DNA of 64,000 nt from Rhodanobacter sp. Soil772 (lineage in GTDB: Bacteria; Pseudomonadota; Gammaproteobacteria; Xanthomonadales; Rhodanobacteraceae): assembly GCF_001428385.1 (NCBI RefSeq), contig NZ_LMSK01000005.1, forward strand, positions 98,855 to 162,854, given 5' to 3'. The notes beneath the pieces are model-generated. The model saw only the letters and a list, made by a program, of their open reading frames with translations. It was not told where the DNA came from and did no database searches. This document shows, piece by piece, positions 9,124-19,505 of this stretch. The number at the start of each line of letters is the position of its first letter. Position 1 is the first letter of the stretch. A program made the translations under genes and the position numbers.

Positions 9124-9450
9124 ATGATGCCGGGCTTCCTCATCCATGTCGGCGCCAGCGTGCTTTGCTCGCACGGCGGCCAGGCGCAGGCCACCGCACC
9201 GAACCCGCGCGTCGCGGTGAGCGGCCAACCCACGGTGACGATGGCCGCGCCGTGGCTGGTCGCCGGTTGCGCACTGCCGCCGCCCACGGCGGCGAACGGG
9301 CCGTGCATCAGTGCGCAGTTCGTCACGGCCGCGACCCGGGTCACTTCCAGCGGACAGCCGCTGCTGCTGTTCGACAGCCAGGCGATCTGCGCGCCGACCG
9401 GCACGCCGCTGCTGATCGTCGCCAGCCAGACGCGCGTCACCGCGATGTGA
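9124..9450 (+). CDS. PAAR-like tip protein
   Basis: A 108-residue Gly/Ala/Pro-rich protein 7 bp after the spike gene. It opens with FLIHVGASVLCSHGG and continues with short beta repeats (VAVSGQPTVTM, RVTSSGQPLLL), the pattern of PAAR-like cone proteins that cap spikes. Cys and His residues are available for the usual metal site. The next ATG follows 7 bp after its stop. Confidence 0.72.
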   Translation: MMPGFLIHVGASVLCSHGGQAQATAPNPRVAVSGQPTVTMAAPWLVAGCALPPPTAANGPCISAQFVTAATRVTSSGQPLLLFDSQAICAPTGTPLLIVASQTRVTAM

Positions 9451-9457
9451 GGACGTC

Positions 9458-9820
9458 ATGATGAATATCGACTTCCCATTCCACTTCGACAACCGCGGCC
9501 GCGTCGCGGAAACCGGCGACGACGACCACGTGCGCGACATGATCGAGCAGCTGCTGTTCACCAGTCCCGGTGAACGCGTCAACCGGCCCGACTTCGGCAG
9601 CGGCCTGCTGCAATTGGTATTTGCGCCGAACAGCCCGGAGCTGGCCGCCGCGCTGCAGTTCACCCTGCAGGCGGCACTTCAGCGCTGGCTCGGCGACGTG
9701 ATCGACGTCGGTGCGCTGGAAGTCAGCAGCGAGGACGCCACCTTGCGCGTCGATCTCAGCTACACCGTGCGCGCCAGCGGCGACACGCGCAGCGACAGCT
9801 TCGTGCGGAGCCTGCCATGA
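9458..9820 (+). CDS. gp25/gpW-family baseplate wedge protein
   Basis: A 120-residue protein with the gp25 core: an N-terminal FPFHFDNRGRVAETGDDDHVRDMIEQLLFTSPGER region and NRPDFGSGLLQLVF, where the conserved acidic/EPR-type strand lies. Equivalent to Afp9; it starts sheath assembly at the baseplate. Two adjacent ATGs; the first follows a GAGG site. Overlaps the next gene by 4 bp. Confidence 0.88.
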   Translation: MMNIDFPFHFDNRGRVAETGDDDHVRDMIEQLLFTSPGERVNRPDFGSGLLQLVFAPNSPELAAALQFTLQAALQRWLGDVIDVGALEVSSEDATLRVDLSYTVRASGDTRSDSFVRSLP

Positions 9821-12540
9821 ACCGCGCGAACGTCCATGCGAGTCTCGGCACGATCGGCTGCGCATCGCTGCCGGTATGCAGCGTGCCGGCGCGGCGCGAA
9901 AAATTGCGCCTGGCCGGCACGCTCAACGGCATCGACTACGTCGAGGTGGGCGACGACGGCGTGAGCCTGTGCGTGCACCTGTTCGGCGACATTCCGCAGG
10001 GCCTCGGCGTGGCCAACGTGCGCATCAGCGGCGGCGACCGCATCACCGGCCTGCGCGTGCTCAGCGTGAACCCCGAGCTGGAACCGGAGCTGCACGACGA
10101 CGCCTGCCTGCGCGTGGTGCTCGATCGCGAAGGCGACCACACGGCGTACTGCCTGTGCCTGGTGGATGCGGCCTCCGGCAACGACCCGGCCGGCTGGCAG
10201 GCGTATCCCGGCTTCGACCCGCGCTACGCCTGCGCCACGCTGCACTTTCGCCTGGACTGCGCGAAGACGCTGGACTGCGCGGACGAGGCGCCGTGCGTGC
10301 AACCGCCGCCGCCGACGCCTGAGATCAACTACCTGGCGAAGGACTACGCCAGCTTCCGCCAGCTGTTCCTCGACCGCCTCGCGCTGGACATGCCGGCATG
10401 GCAGGAGCGCCACGTGCCGGACCTCGGCATCGCGTTGGTGGAGACGCTGGCGTACACCGCCGACTACCTCAGCTACTACCAGGACGCGGTCGCCACCGAG
10501 GCCTACCTGGGCACCGCGCGCCGGCGCATCTCGGTGCGCCGGCATGCGCGGCTGGTCGACTACCGCATGCACGAAGGCTGCAATGCGCGCGCGCTGGTGA
10601 CGCTGGCCAGCAGCAACGACCTGAGCCTCGAACTGGCCAATCTGCTGCTTCTGGTACCGCCGCCGGGGCAGGGCCATCCGCAACCCGGCGTGATCGACGC
10701 GGCCCGACTCGACGCGGCGCGCGCGCAGGGTGCGTTGATCTACGAGCCGATGCCGCTGGACGGCGCGGTCACGTTCGACGTGGTCGCCGCGCACAGCACG
10801 ATCCGCCTACACACCTGGGGCGACGAGCTGTGCTGCCTGCCGCGCGGCAGCACGCGGGCGACCCTGGTCGACACGCCGCCATCGGCACCGCCGGCAGCGA
10901 CGGATGCCACCGCGATCGTGGTGCCGCAACGTGCGCTGAAACTCGCGGTTGGCGACCTGCTGATCTTCGAGGAAGTGCTGGGACCGCAGACCGGCAACCC
11001 TGCCGACGCCGATCCCGCGCACCGGCACGCGGTGCGCCTGACGGACGTCCAGACGTCCGTCGACCCGCTTGATGGCACCTTGCTGCTGGAGATCGCGTGG
11101 GATGCCTGCGATGCCTTGCCGTTCGACCTGTGCCTGTCGGTACGCACGCCAGCGCCGGACTGCGCGTGGCTGCACGACGTCAGCCTGGCGCGCGGCAACG
11201 TGCTGCTGGTCGACCATGGCGAGCACGTGCGCGGGCAGTGCGTTTCGTCGGCGATCTGCATGCCGACAGGCAGCGACGGCGACTATCCCGGGCTGACCGC
11301 CGCGCTTGCCGCGATGCCGGATGCCTGCACGCGCTGCGGCGCGCTGGCCGAGGACTGCTGGCTGGTGCCCGGCGGTACGCACTACGGCTGCTGCCGCTGC
11401 GACGGCGCGGTGCAGGATGTGCGCCGTCCGCCCGCCGATACCGGCCACGTGCTGCCGGACGCGCCGCTGACCTGGGCCGAACCGTTGCCGCCGCATGCGC
11501 CGGTATGCCGGCTGCTGGCGCGCGATCCGCGTCAGACGCTGCCGCAGCTCACCGTCTATGGCGGCGCGCTCAACAACGTGCTGGTGGCCAGCACGTCCGA
11601 CCCGCGCTGGCGGTGGCTGCCGCGCCAGGATCTGCTGGCGAGCGGTCCGGACGATCGCCACTTCGTGGTCGAGATCGACGACGACGGCGCCGCTCACCTG
11701 CGCTTCGGCGACGGCGTGCTGGGCGCGCAGCCGCAGGCCGGCGACTTCTTCCGCGCCGCCTCGCGCATCGGCAACGGCCCGGCCGGCAACGCGGGGCGCG
11801 ACAGCATCGTGTGGCTGGCGCTGAAGTCGGGCGTGCTGTCCGCCGAGTTGCAGCCGCGCAATCCGCTGCCGGCCAGTGGCGGCACCGCGCCGGAGAGCCT
11901 GGCCGAAGTGAAGCTGTATGCGCCCGGCGCGTTCCGTGCGAAACCGCTGCGCGCGATTGTCGCCGACGACTACGCGAGGTTCGCCGCGCAGGCGCCGCAA
12001 CTGCAGGGCGCGGCCGCCGCGCTCGAGTGGAGCGGCAGCTGGTATGCGGCCGACGTGATGGTCGACCCACTGGGTCGCGAGAACCTGCCGGCAGGACTGG
12101 CGCAGCAGATCAGGGCGCAGCTGGAGCGCTACCGCCGCATCGGTCACGACGTCGAGGTGCACGCAGCCTGCTACGTGCTGCTGCGGATCGCGCTGTTCGT
12201 CTGCGTGTTGCCGGACTTCCTCGTCGCCCACGTCGAGGCCGAACTGCGCGACTGCTTCGGCGCCGGCTTGCGCCGCGACGGCAAACCCGGCTTCTTTCAT
12301 CCGGACCGGCTCAAGCTGGGCGCGCCGGTGTTTGCCAGCGCACTCATGGCCGAGGCGCAGTCGGTCGCCGGCGTGGCCCACGTCGAAGTCACCACGCTGG
12401 CCCGCGCCGAGGGCGACGGTGACGGCGTGCCCGACGATGGCGTGCTGCATCTCGCCGCGCGCGAAATCGCCCAGGTCGACAACGATCCGGATCATCCCGA
12501 CCACGGAAGCATCGCGTTCACGCTGGGAGGTGGCCGATGA
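9817..12540 (+). CDS. putative baseplate assembly protein J (first, gp6-like)
   Basis: A 907-residue baseplate wedge protein. The segment at about 168-260 (NYLAKDYASFRQLFLDRL, LVETLAYTADYLSYYQDAVATEAYLGTARRR) is the signature of the large baseplate-J family found in eCIS and related particles (Afp11-like). A Cys-rich insertion (about 495-525: CTRCG...CCRCD) is a plausible metal site. The C-terminal third has the HFVVEIDDDGAAHLRFGDG motif also seen in the next gene. Overlaps both neighbours by 4 bp, as expected of a rigid structural operon. Confidence 0.88.
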   Translation: MNRANVHASLGTIGCASLPVCSVPARREKLRLAGTLNGIDYVEVGDDGVSLCVHLFGDIPQGLGVANVRISGGDRITGLRVLSVNPELEPELHDDACLRVVLDREGDHTAYCLCLVDAASGNDPAGWQAYPGFDPRYACATLHFRLDCAKTLDCADEAPCVQPPPPTPEINYLAKDYASFRQLFLDRLALDMPAWQERHVPDLGIALVETLAYTADYLSYYQDAVATEAYLGTARRRISVRRHARLVDYRMHEGCNARALVTLASSNDLSLELANLLLLVPPPGQGHPQPGVIDAARLDAARAQGALIYEPMPLDGAVTFDVVAAHSTIRLHTWGDELCCLPRGSTRATLVDTPPSAPPAATDATAIVVPQRALKLAVGDLLIFEEVLGPQTGNPADADPAHRHAVRLTDVQTSVDPLDGTLLLEIAWDACDALPFDLCLSVRTPAPDCAWLHDVSLARGNVLLVDHGEHVRGQCVSSAICMPTGSDGDYPGLTAALAAMPDACTRCGALAEDCWLVPGGTHYGCCRCDGAVQDVRRPPADTGHVLPDAPLTWAEPLPPHAPVCRLLARDPRQTLPQLTVYGGALNNVLVASTSDPRWRWLPRQDLLASGPDDRHFVVEIDDDGAAHLRFGDGVLGAQPQAGDFFRAASRIGNGPAGNAGRDSIVWLALKSGVLSAELQPRNPLPASGGTAPESLAEVKLYAPGAFRAKPLRAIVADDYARFAAQAPQLQGAAAALEWSGSWYAADVMVDPLGRENLPAGLAQQIRAQLERYRRIGHDVEVHAACYVLLRIALFVCVLPDFLVAHVEAELRDCFGAGLRRDGKPGFFHPDRLKLGAPVFASALMAEAQSVAGVAHVEVTTLARAEGDGDGVPDDGVLHLAAREIAQVDNDPDHPDHGSIAFTLGGGR

Positions 12541-15500
12541 GCTGCTGTAGCGCCTGTGGCAAACATGCCTGCGCTTGCGGTTGCGGCGCGGTCGCCGGCA
12601 CGCCGTTGCCGCTGTACAACCGGCCGGGACTGGCCAGCCTCGCGTATCGCGTCGGCGCGTACGCCGACTTCCGCGCCACCATGCAGGCCGACTTGAGCGA
12701 CGCCGCGTTGCCGGCGCTGGCCGGGTTGCGCACGCGCGAGGCCGACGATCCGGCGATGGCCTTGATCGACGCGTGGGCGGTCGGCGCCGACGTACTCACG
12801 TTCTACCAGGAGCGCATCGCCAACGAAGGCTACCTGCGCACCGCTACCGAACGCCGCTCGGTGCTGGAGCTGGCGCGCCTGGTCGACTACCGCCTGCGCC
12901 CCGGCGTGGCCGCCAGCATCTACCTCGCCTACACGGTGGAAAAGGACTCGCCACCGGTGACGATTTCCGCCGGTGCACGCGCGCAGTCGGTGCCGGCACC
13001 CGGCGAACAGATGCAGACCTTCGAGACCGCCGAGCCGCTGGACGCGCGCTTCGAGTGGAACGCGCTGCAGCCGCGGCTGACGCGGCCGCAGAACATCACG
13101 CTCGACAACGTCGTCACGCTCGATGCGGTGTGGATCGCAAGCACGACCACCGGCCTGAAGTTGAACGACCACCTGCTGTTCCTGTTCGGTGAGCTGCCGG
13201 CCGGCGTGCCGGCGATCCGCCTGGTGCAGTCGGTCGAGGTGCAGCAGCAGAGCAGCCGCAGCAAGCTGCTGTTGCAACCGCTCGCCACGGCCACGGTGAA
13301 GATCGTGGCGGCAGCGAATGCGGCCTTCGTGGCGCTGGGTTCGTCGGGTGCAGGCCCGAATCGCGACGAATGGTTGCGGGCTATCGGTGAGGTGCGCAGG
13401 ACGCTGCTGCTCGGCGGCGACAATGGCGGCAGTTACGACGAACTGATGAAACCGCCGTTCGGCGATGACGCACCGCCCGAGGGGCCGCCGGCGATCGACG
13501 ATTTCAAAAACGCAGTGGATGCGGCATTCGGCACGGCCGCACCGCCAGCGGCAGGCTTCGCCGGTTTCGGTGCGCTGTTCGGCGCGCTGACGCTGACGCC
13601 GACCCCGCAGCCCGCCAGCCAACTGCGCCTGCGGCGCGACGTCGCCAGCGCGCTGGGCAAGGCCAGCGACGTGCGCCCGCAGCTGCTGCTCAACTTCTCG
13701 CCCCTGCTGCGCGACACGTTCTACCGGGCCTGGAGCAGTGTGCCGCAAGTTGACTCGTCGCCGGACTTGAAGGGCGTGTTTGCGCTGCGCGTGGCCGCGC
13801 CGCTATTCGGCTACAACGCGCCGGTGCCGGGAAGCCTGCTGATGAAGACCAGCGGCCAGACCACAACCACCGAACCCAACCCGAGCCCGATCGACTGGTC
13901 GCTCGCCGAATCCGGCAATGTGCTGTCGCTCGATCATGCCTACGAGGATGTCGTCGCCGACAGCTATCTGGTCATCGAGGCACCCAATCGAACGACCCCG
14001 ATCGTGGCCCGGGCACTGCAGGTGCAAACCGCGCCGCGCACCGCTTACGGCCTCAGCAGCAAGACCACGTCGATCACGTTGGCGCATGCCTCCGACGACA
14101 GTTTCTGGTCCGCATTCTCAATGGCGAACCTGCGGTGCATGCTGGTGCGTGCCCAAAGCGAGGCGATGACCCTGGCCGAATTGACGATCGCCGATGACAT
14201 CGGCCTGCTCCCCAAGGGCAGTCTCCCGCGCAGCACCGGCGACAACGCCACCCGCCTCACCCTCGACGGCGCCGTCGACGGACTCAAGGCCGGTCGCTGG
14301 GTGATCGTCGAAGGGCAGCGCAGTGACGTGCCGGGCACCGATGCGGTGACAGCCGCCGAGCTGGTGATGCTGGCCGCGGTGGAGCAGGGTGTCGATGCCG
14401 ATCTGCCGGGCGACACCGTGCATAGCGCCCTGGTGTTTGCGAACAAGGGGCTGGCTTACAGCTACGTGCGCGATAGCGTGGCGGTGCACGCCAACGTGGT
14501 GCGTGCCACCCACGGCGAGAGCCGGCGCGAGGTACTGGGCAGTGGCAGTGGCGCGTTGTCGATGCAGGCGTTCGTGCTGAAGCAGTCGCCGCTGACGTAC
14601 GTTTCCGCCGCCACCGTCGACGGCGTGCAGAGCACGCTCACGCTGCGCGTCAACGACATGCAATGGCACGAGACGCGCAACCTTGCCTTCGTCGGCACGG
14701 CCGACCGCCACTTCGTCACCGCCATCGACGACGGCGGCAAGACCAGCGTGCAGTTCGGCGACGGCGCGCACGGCGCGCGCCTGCCCACCGGCGTCGAGAA
14801 CATCGTCGCGACGTATCGCAACGGCATCGGCACGCCGGGCAACGTGCGTGCGGGGCAGGTCAGCCTGCTGGCAACCCGGCCGCTCGGCGTCAAGGAGGTG
14901 ATCAACCCGCTGCGTGCCTCCGGCGGTGCCGACGCGGAGACGCGCGACCAGGCGCGCCGCAACGTGCCGCTGGCGGTGCTGGCGCTGGATCGGCTGGTCT
15001 CGGTGCCGGACTACGCGGACTTCGCGCGCACGTTCGGCGGCGTCGGCAAGGCGGCGGCAATCAAGCTGGGCAACGTGGTGCAGGTCACCATCGCCGGTGC
15101 CGCCGATGCGCCGATCGACCTGAGCTCCGACCTCTACCGCAACCTGCTGGCGGCGCTGCAGCAGTACGGCGATCCGTCGCTGCCCGTGCGCCTGGGCGTG
15201 CGCGAGCTGCTGGCGCTCACCGTGAGCGCGAAGGTGGGGCTGTTGCCGGACTTTGCGTGGGAGTCGGTCGAGCCGGCCGTGCGCGCGGCGCTGCTGGATG
15301 CGTTCGGCTTCGAGCGGCGCGCGCTGGCACAGGCCGTCTACCTCAGCGAACTGGTCGCCTGCATGCAGGCGGTGCGCGGCGTGGCCTGGGTCGACGTGGA
15401 CGCGTTCGGTAGCCTCGACGAAGCGACCCTGCTGGCCGGCTTCGGCGCCGGCGGCGACAACGGCAAAGGCGGTGATGGCGCTTCGTTGATGACCCACGTT

Positions 15501-15647
15501 ATCGCCACGACCACCACGACGGTACCGCCGCGCGTGCAGGTGCTTCCCGCCCGCTACGACGGCAACGGCACGCTGCGCCCGGCGCAGCTGGCCTACCTGC
15601 CGCCGAACGTCCCCGACACCTTGTTGCTGCAGGAGGCCACGCCATGA
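12537..15647 (+). CDS. putative baseplate assembly protein J (second, larger)
   Basis: A 1036-residue second baseplate-J protein (Afp12-like). The N-terminus is unusual: Cys at 3, 4, 7, 12, 14 and 16 with His10, likely a small metal-binding knot. The family segment follows (ADDPAMALIDAWAVGADVLTFYQERIANEGYLRTATERR). Near 710-790 it carries FVTAIDDGGKTSVQFGDGAHGARLPTG, matching the FGDG motif of the first paralogue. The C-terminus contains the J-type RDQARRNVPLAVLALDRLVS region. Partners with the previous protein in the wedge. Confidence 0.88.
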   Translation: MSCCSACGKHACACGCGAVAGTPLPLYNRPGLASLAYRVGAYADFRATMQADLSDAALPALAGLRTREADDPAMALIDAWAVGADVLTFYQERIANEGYLRTATERRSVLELARLVDYRLRPGVAASIYLAYTVEKDSPPVTISAGARAQSVPAPGEQMQTFETAEPLDARFEWNALQPRLTRPQNITLDNVVTLDAVWIASTTTGLKLNDHLLFLFGELPAGVPAIRLVQSVEVQQQSSRSKLLLQPLATATVKIVAAANAAFVALGSSGAGPNRDEWLRAIGEVRRTLLLGGDNGGSYDELMKPPFGDDAPPEGPPAIDDFKNAVDAAFGTAAPPAAGFAGFGALFGALTLTPTPQPASQLRLRRDVASALGKASDVRPQLLLNFSPLLRDTFYRAWSSVPQVDSSPDLKGVFALRVAAPLFGYNAPVPGSLLMKTSGQTTTTEPNPSPIDWSLAESGNVLSLDHAYEDVVADSYLVIEAPNRTTPIVARALQVQTAPRTAYGLSSKTTSITLAHASDDSFWSAFSMANLRCMLVRAQSEAMTLAELTIADDIGLLPKGSLPRSTGDNATRLTLDGAVDGLKAGRWVIVEGQRSDVPGTDAVTAAELVMLAAVEQGVDADLPGDTVHSALVFANKGLAYSYVRDSVAVHANVVRATHGESRREVLGSGSGALSMQAFVLKQSPLTYVSAATVDGVQSTLTLRVNDMQWHETRNLAFVGTADRHFVTAIDDGGKTSVQFGDGAHGARLPTGVENIVATYRNGIGTPGNVRAGQVSLLATRPLGVKEVINPLRASGGADAETRDQARRNVPLAVLALDRLVSVPDYADFARTFGGVGKAAAIKLGNVVQVTIAGAADAPIDLSSDLYRNLLAALQQYGDPSLPVRLGVRELLALTVSAKVGLLPDFAWESVEPAVRAALLDAFGFERRALAQAVYLSELVACMQAVRGVAWVDVDAFGSLDEATLLAGFGAGGDNGKGGDGASLMTHVIATTTTTVPPRVQVLPARYDGNGTLRPAQLAYLPPNVPDTLLLQEATP

Positions 15648-17878
15648 CTGCGCGCCCGGATCGACTGTACGACTTGCTGCCGGTGGTCTACCGCATGCGT
15701 GATGCGGAGCAGAGTTACCCGCTGCGCGATTTCCTGCACGTGCTTTCGAGCCAGGCCGACGTGCTCGAGCAAGACATCGCACGGCTGTACGACAACTGGT
15801 TCATCGAAACCTGCGACGACTGGGTGGTGCCGTACATCGGCGACCTGCTCGGCTACACCTTGTTGCCCGAGGCGGCCACGCTGGGCGAGGACGGTCGCCG
15901 CGACGCCAGCCTCGGCCGCGTGCTGGCGCCGCGAGCCGACGTGGCGAACACGATCGATGCGCGCCGGCGCAAGGGCACGCTGTCGCTGCTGGAAGACCTT
16001 TCCCGCGACGCGGCCGGTTGGCCGGCGCGCGCGCTGGAGTTCTACCGCCGGCTCGGCTGGATGCAGCATCTCGATCATCAACATCCACAGCGCGGCGGCA
16101 CGGCGGACCTGCGCGATCCCGGCCGGCTGCAGCGGCTCGGCTGGGCGAACGGCGCGTTCGATCCGTTCGCGCGCAGCGTCGATGTGCGGCGCATGGGCAG
16201 CGCTCATCGGCGCGGCCGCCACAACATCCCCGCGGTCGGCGTGTTCGCCTGCCGCCTGCGCAGTTATCCGGTGACCTGCACACCGGCGTACTGCATCGAG
16301 GAACGCGGCCCGCAGTGTTTCAGCTTCAGTGTGCTCGGCAACGACACGCCGCTGTTCCAGCGCCCGGTCGCGGAAACCGAACCCACCCACATTGCCGACG
16401 AGCGCAACCTGCCGCTGCCACTGCGCCGTTGGCGTTTCGCCGAGCGCGGCCCGCTGGCCGACTACGCCAGCGTGTCGGCCGAACTCTATGGCGACGGTCG
16501 CAGCGTGCAGGTGTGGGCGCCGGACTGGCCGGCGAAAGGCCAGGGCGTGCCGGTGCCGCGCGAGCTGCTGATCCCGGCTGACCTGTCCGGCTGGCGGGGG
16601 CAGGTGAAGCGCGGGCGCGTGGCGGTCGATCCCGAACGCGGTCGCCTGATGTTTCCGGCGAACCAGCGGCCGAAGCGCGGCGTGTGGGTGAGCTACCAGT
16701 ACGGCTTCGCCGCTGACCTTGGTGGCGGCGAATACGCGCGGGTCACGCCGGAACTGGAAGGCGCCACCCGCTACGTGGTGCATGCCGCGTTGCCGGATCG
16801 CGCGACGAACGGCAGCTGGCCGGCCGGCCACTTCGGCAGCATCGCCGAGGCGCTGGCGGCGTGGGCGCAGGCGAAGGCGGCCACGCCGGCATTGCGTGCG
16901 CTGGTGATCGAGCTGGCCGAGAGCGGCGTGTACGAAGGCAGCGTCGAGCTGCAGCTGGATGCGGGCGAGGCGATCCAGTTGCGCGCCGCCGAACGCACCC
17001 GGCCGGTGCTGCGCCTGCTCGACGTGCGCGCCAGCCAGCCGGATGCGCTTGGCATCGGCGGACGCGCCGGCAGCCGCGTGTTGCTGGACGGCCTGCTGAT
17101 CGTGGGCCGCGGCATCGAAGTGCACGGGCCGGGTGACGAGGCCGCCGCGGACGACGACCTGTGCGAGCTGCTGATCCGCCACTGCACCCTGGTACCGGGC
17201 TGGGCGCTGCACTGCGACTGCGACCCGAAGCGCCCGGGCGAGCCCAGCATCACTCTCGACGGCACGCGCGCCGCGTTGCGCGTCGAACACAGCATCCTCG
17301 GCGCGATCGCGGTGATCAGTCCCGAGCGGCGTGGCGAGCCGCCGTCATTGGAACTGTGCGACAGCATCCTCGACGCCACCGGCATCGAGCGCGTGGCGCT
17401 CGGTGCACCGGACGAAGCGGTGGCGTATGTGGAGGCCAGCTTCCGCCGCTGCACGGTGATCGGCGAAGTGCAGGCGCATGGCATCGCGCTGGCCGAGGAC
17501 TCGATCTTCGCCAGCCCGTTGCGCGTGCTGCGTCGGCAGCAGGGCTGCGTGCGCTTCTGCTACGTGGCGGACGGTTCGCGCACGCCGCGACGCTTCCACT
17601 GCCAGCCCGACCTGGCGCTGGCCGCGGTCGCCGCGGCCGATCGCGCGCACGAACGGCTGCGCGTGGTGCCGCAGTTCCGCAGCCGCCGCTACGGCACGCC
17701 GCATTACCTGCGCCTGGCCGACGGCTGCTGCGCGGAGATTCGCAGCGGCGCGTCCGATCGTTCGGCGATGGGCGTCTACCACGACCTGTTTGAGCCGCAG
17801 CGCGAGGCGAATCTCGCGGCGCGGCTGCAGGAATACGTTCCGGCGGGCACGGACGCCGGCATCCTTTTTGCGAGTTAG
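15644..17878 (+). CDS. phage tail protein I-like protein of eCIS baseplate
   Basis: A 744-residue protein. Residues 1-130 match tail protein I (LYDLLPVVYRMRDAE, LRDFLHVLSSQADVLEQDIARLYDNWFIETCDDWVVPYIGDLLG), which caps the baseplate wedge. The rest (about 200-744) is long, beta-rich and Cys-containing, perhaps a parallel beta-helix between about 440 and 700 (LLIRHCTLVPGWALHCDC, LELCDSILDATGIE, ASFRRCTVIGEVQ). That architecture is common in fibre or receptor-binding parts. Overlaps the previous gene by 4 bp. Confidence 0.82.
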   Translation: MTARPDRLYDLLPVVYRMRDAEQSYPLRDFLHVLSSQADVLEQDIARLYDNWFIETCDDWVVPYIGDLLGYTLLPEAATLGEDGRRDASLGRVLAPRADVANTIDARRRKGTLSLLEDLSRDAAGWPARALEFYRRLGWMQHLDHQHPQRGGTADLRDPGRLQRLGWANGAFDPFARSVDVRRMGSAHRRGRHNIPAVGVFACRLRSYPVTCTPAYCIEERGPQCFSFSVLGNDTPLFQRPVAETEPTHIADERNLPLPLRRWRFAERGPLADYASVSAELYGDGRSVQVWAPDWPAKGQGVPVPRELLIPADLSGWRGQVKRGRVAVDPERGRLMFPANQRPKRGVWVSYQYGFAADLGGGEYARVTPELEGATRYVVHAALPDRATNGSWPAGHFGSIAEALAAWAQAKAATPALRALVIELAESGVYEGSVELQLDAGEAIQLRAAERTRPVLRLLDVRASQPDALGIGGRAGSRVLLDGLLIVGRGIEVHGPGDEAAADDDLCELLIRHCTLVPGWALHCDCDPKRPGEPSITLDGTRAALRVEHSILGAIAVISPERRGEPPSLELCDSILDATGIERVALGAPDEAVAYVEASFRRCTVIGEVQAHGIALAEDSIFASPLRVLRRQQGCVRFCYVADGSRTPRRFHCQPDLALAAVAAADRAHERLRVVPQFRSRRYGTPHYLRLADGCCAEIRSGASDRSAMGVYHDLFEPQREANLAARLQEYVPAGTDAGILFAS

Positions 17879-17888
17879 GAGATCGACC

Positions 17889-19505
17889 ATGAAAGGCGAC
17901 TTCGCACGCGTCAGCTTCGATCCGACCCAGCATTACAGCCAGGTGTTCCAGCAGCAGGGCCGCGTGCTGCTGGAGGCGGACTGGAACGAACAGGCGCACA
18001 TCCAGCTGCATCTGCTGCGCACCTTGGTGCGCGACCTGGTCGGCCCGTGCTGGGCCGCCGGCAGCGGCTTCGCCATCACCGGCAGCACGACCAATGCGGA
18101 CGGCAACAGCAAGCCGCTGCCGCTGACCGATTGGCAGCTGGCGCCGGGGCACTTCTACGTCGACGGCATCCTGTGCGTGAACGAGGTCATGTGCACTCTC
18201 GCGCAGCAGCCGAACGCGCCCACGCCCGACTACGGCGTGGCCGACGGCAAGAACGGATTCGAGAATCCGCCGCAGGGTTTCGCGTTGTGGCTGGACGTAT
18301 GGGAGCGGCACCTGTGCGCGGTGGAGGCGCCGCTCATCGCCGACGTGGCACTGGACGGCGTCGATACCGCTTCCCGCGCGCAGGTGGTGTGGCAACTGCG
18401 CATGCTCGATCAACCGCGGGCGCAGCAGCAGCTCGACGACGTCACCGCGGCGTTGAAGGTGCGCCAGGCTGCCGCCGACAATCCGACCGACGCGGCGACG
18501 ATCAAGCAGCAGCTCGCCGAGGTGGCCGCGCTGCGCAAGAGCCTCGACGGCGGCGACCAGGCTGGCGCCTCGCCGTGCACTGCGGTGCGCCAGTTGCTCG
18601 GCGCACGCGCAACGTACGCGTTGCCGCGACTGCGCGCGGAACTGGGCCCGCAGGAATCCGACAACGATCCCTGCGCGATCGCCGCCGACGCGCGCTACCG
18701 CGGCTGCGAGAACCAGCTGTACCGGGTCGAGATCCACCAGAGCGGATTGGCCGGCGCGGCCAGCTTCAAGTGGTCGCGCGAGAACGGCTCGGTGGTGTTC
18801 CCCGTTACGCACCATGACCCCGGTGCGGTGGCGGACGACGGCAGCGCGCCGCTGACGGTGACCCTGGCCCGGCTCGGCCGCGATGCCCGGCTCGGGTTGG
18901 CGGCAAACGACTGGGTCGAGCTGGTCGACGACCGCTACACGCTGGGGCAGCGCGCGTACCCGCTGCTGCAGGTGCTCGCCGTCGATGCGGCAAGCTGCAC
19001 GGTTACCTTGAATGTGCCGAAAAGCACCACGCCGTGGCCGCTGGACGATGACCCGCACCGGCATCCGTTGCTGCGCCGCTGGGACCAGCGCGAGGCGGTG
19101 AACGCGCAAGGCGTGCTGGCCGTGGCCGAGGGCGCGCCGATCGCGCTGGAGGACGGTATCCAGATCAGCTTCGAACCAGGCGGGCTGTATGCCACCGGCG
19201 ACTATTGGCTGATCCCCGCGCGGGTGGCCGGCAACGGCCAGCTCGACTGGCCATCGGCTGGCGCCACGCCGGCCGCGCTGCCGCCGCGCGGATTGCATCA
19301 TCACGCGGTGCTCGGCGTCACCGGCGACAACGGTACCTACGACGAATGCTGCTGCCGTTTCGACTCCTTGTGCCAGTTGCTGCAGGCAGGGCGGAACCAG
19401 CTGGTTGGAAAGCGTGCCGCACCTGTACGGGCGGCGCCCGCGGCGGTGAAGAAGGCGCGGGCGAAGGTGGCGAAAAAGGTCACGAAAGTGGACAAGCCGG
19501 CGTAA
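17889..19505 (+). CDS. DUF6519-like eCIS protein (last gene of cluster)
   Basis: A 538-residue protein starting at the ATG after GGAGATCGACC. The N-terminus (GDFARVSFDPTQHYSQVFQQQGRVLLEADWNEQ) is typical of a protein that commonly closes eCIS baseplate operons (DUF6519-type, assigned from memory). Later motifs include FALWLDVWERH and YRVEIHQSG...FKWSRENGSVVFP. The C-terminal 40 residues are Lys/Ala/Val-rich, like a histone-type tail. Function not known to me; likely a fibre or baseplate attachment part. No gene follows on this strand. Confidence 0.75.
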   Translation: MKGDFARVSFDPTQHYSQVFQQQGRVLLEADWNEQAHIQLHLLRTLVRDLVGPCWAAGSGFAITGSTTNADGNSKPLPLTDWQLAPGHFYVDGILCVNEVMCTLAQQPNAPTPDYGVADGKNGFENPPQGFALWLDVWERHLCAVEAPLIADVALDGVDTASRAQVVWQLRMLDQPRAQQQLDDVTAALKVRQAAADNPTDAATIKQQLAEVAALRKSLDGGDQAGASPCTAVRQLLGARATYALPRLRAELGPQESDNDPCAIAADARYRGCENQLYRVEIHQSGLAGAASFKWSRENGSVVFPVTHHDPGAVADDGSAPLTVTLARLGRDARLGLAANDWVELVDDRYTLGQRAYPLLQVLAVDAASCTVTLNVPKSTTPWPLDDDPHRHPLLRRWDQREAVNAQGVLAVAEGAPIALEDGIQISFEPGGLYATGDYWLIPARVAGNGQLDWPSAGATPAALPPRGLHHHAVLGVTGDNGTYDECCCRFDSLCQLLQAGRNQLVGKRAAPVRAAPAAVKKARAKVAKKVTKVDKPA

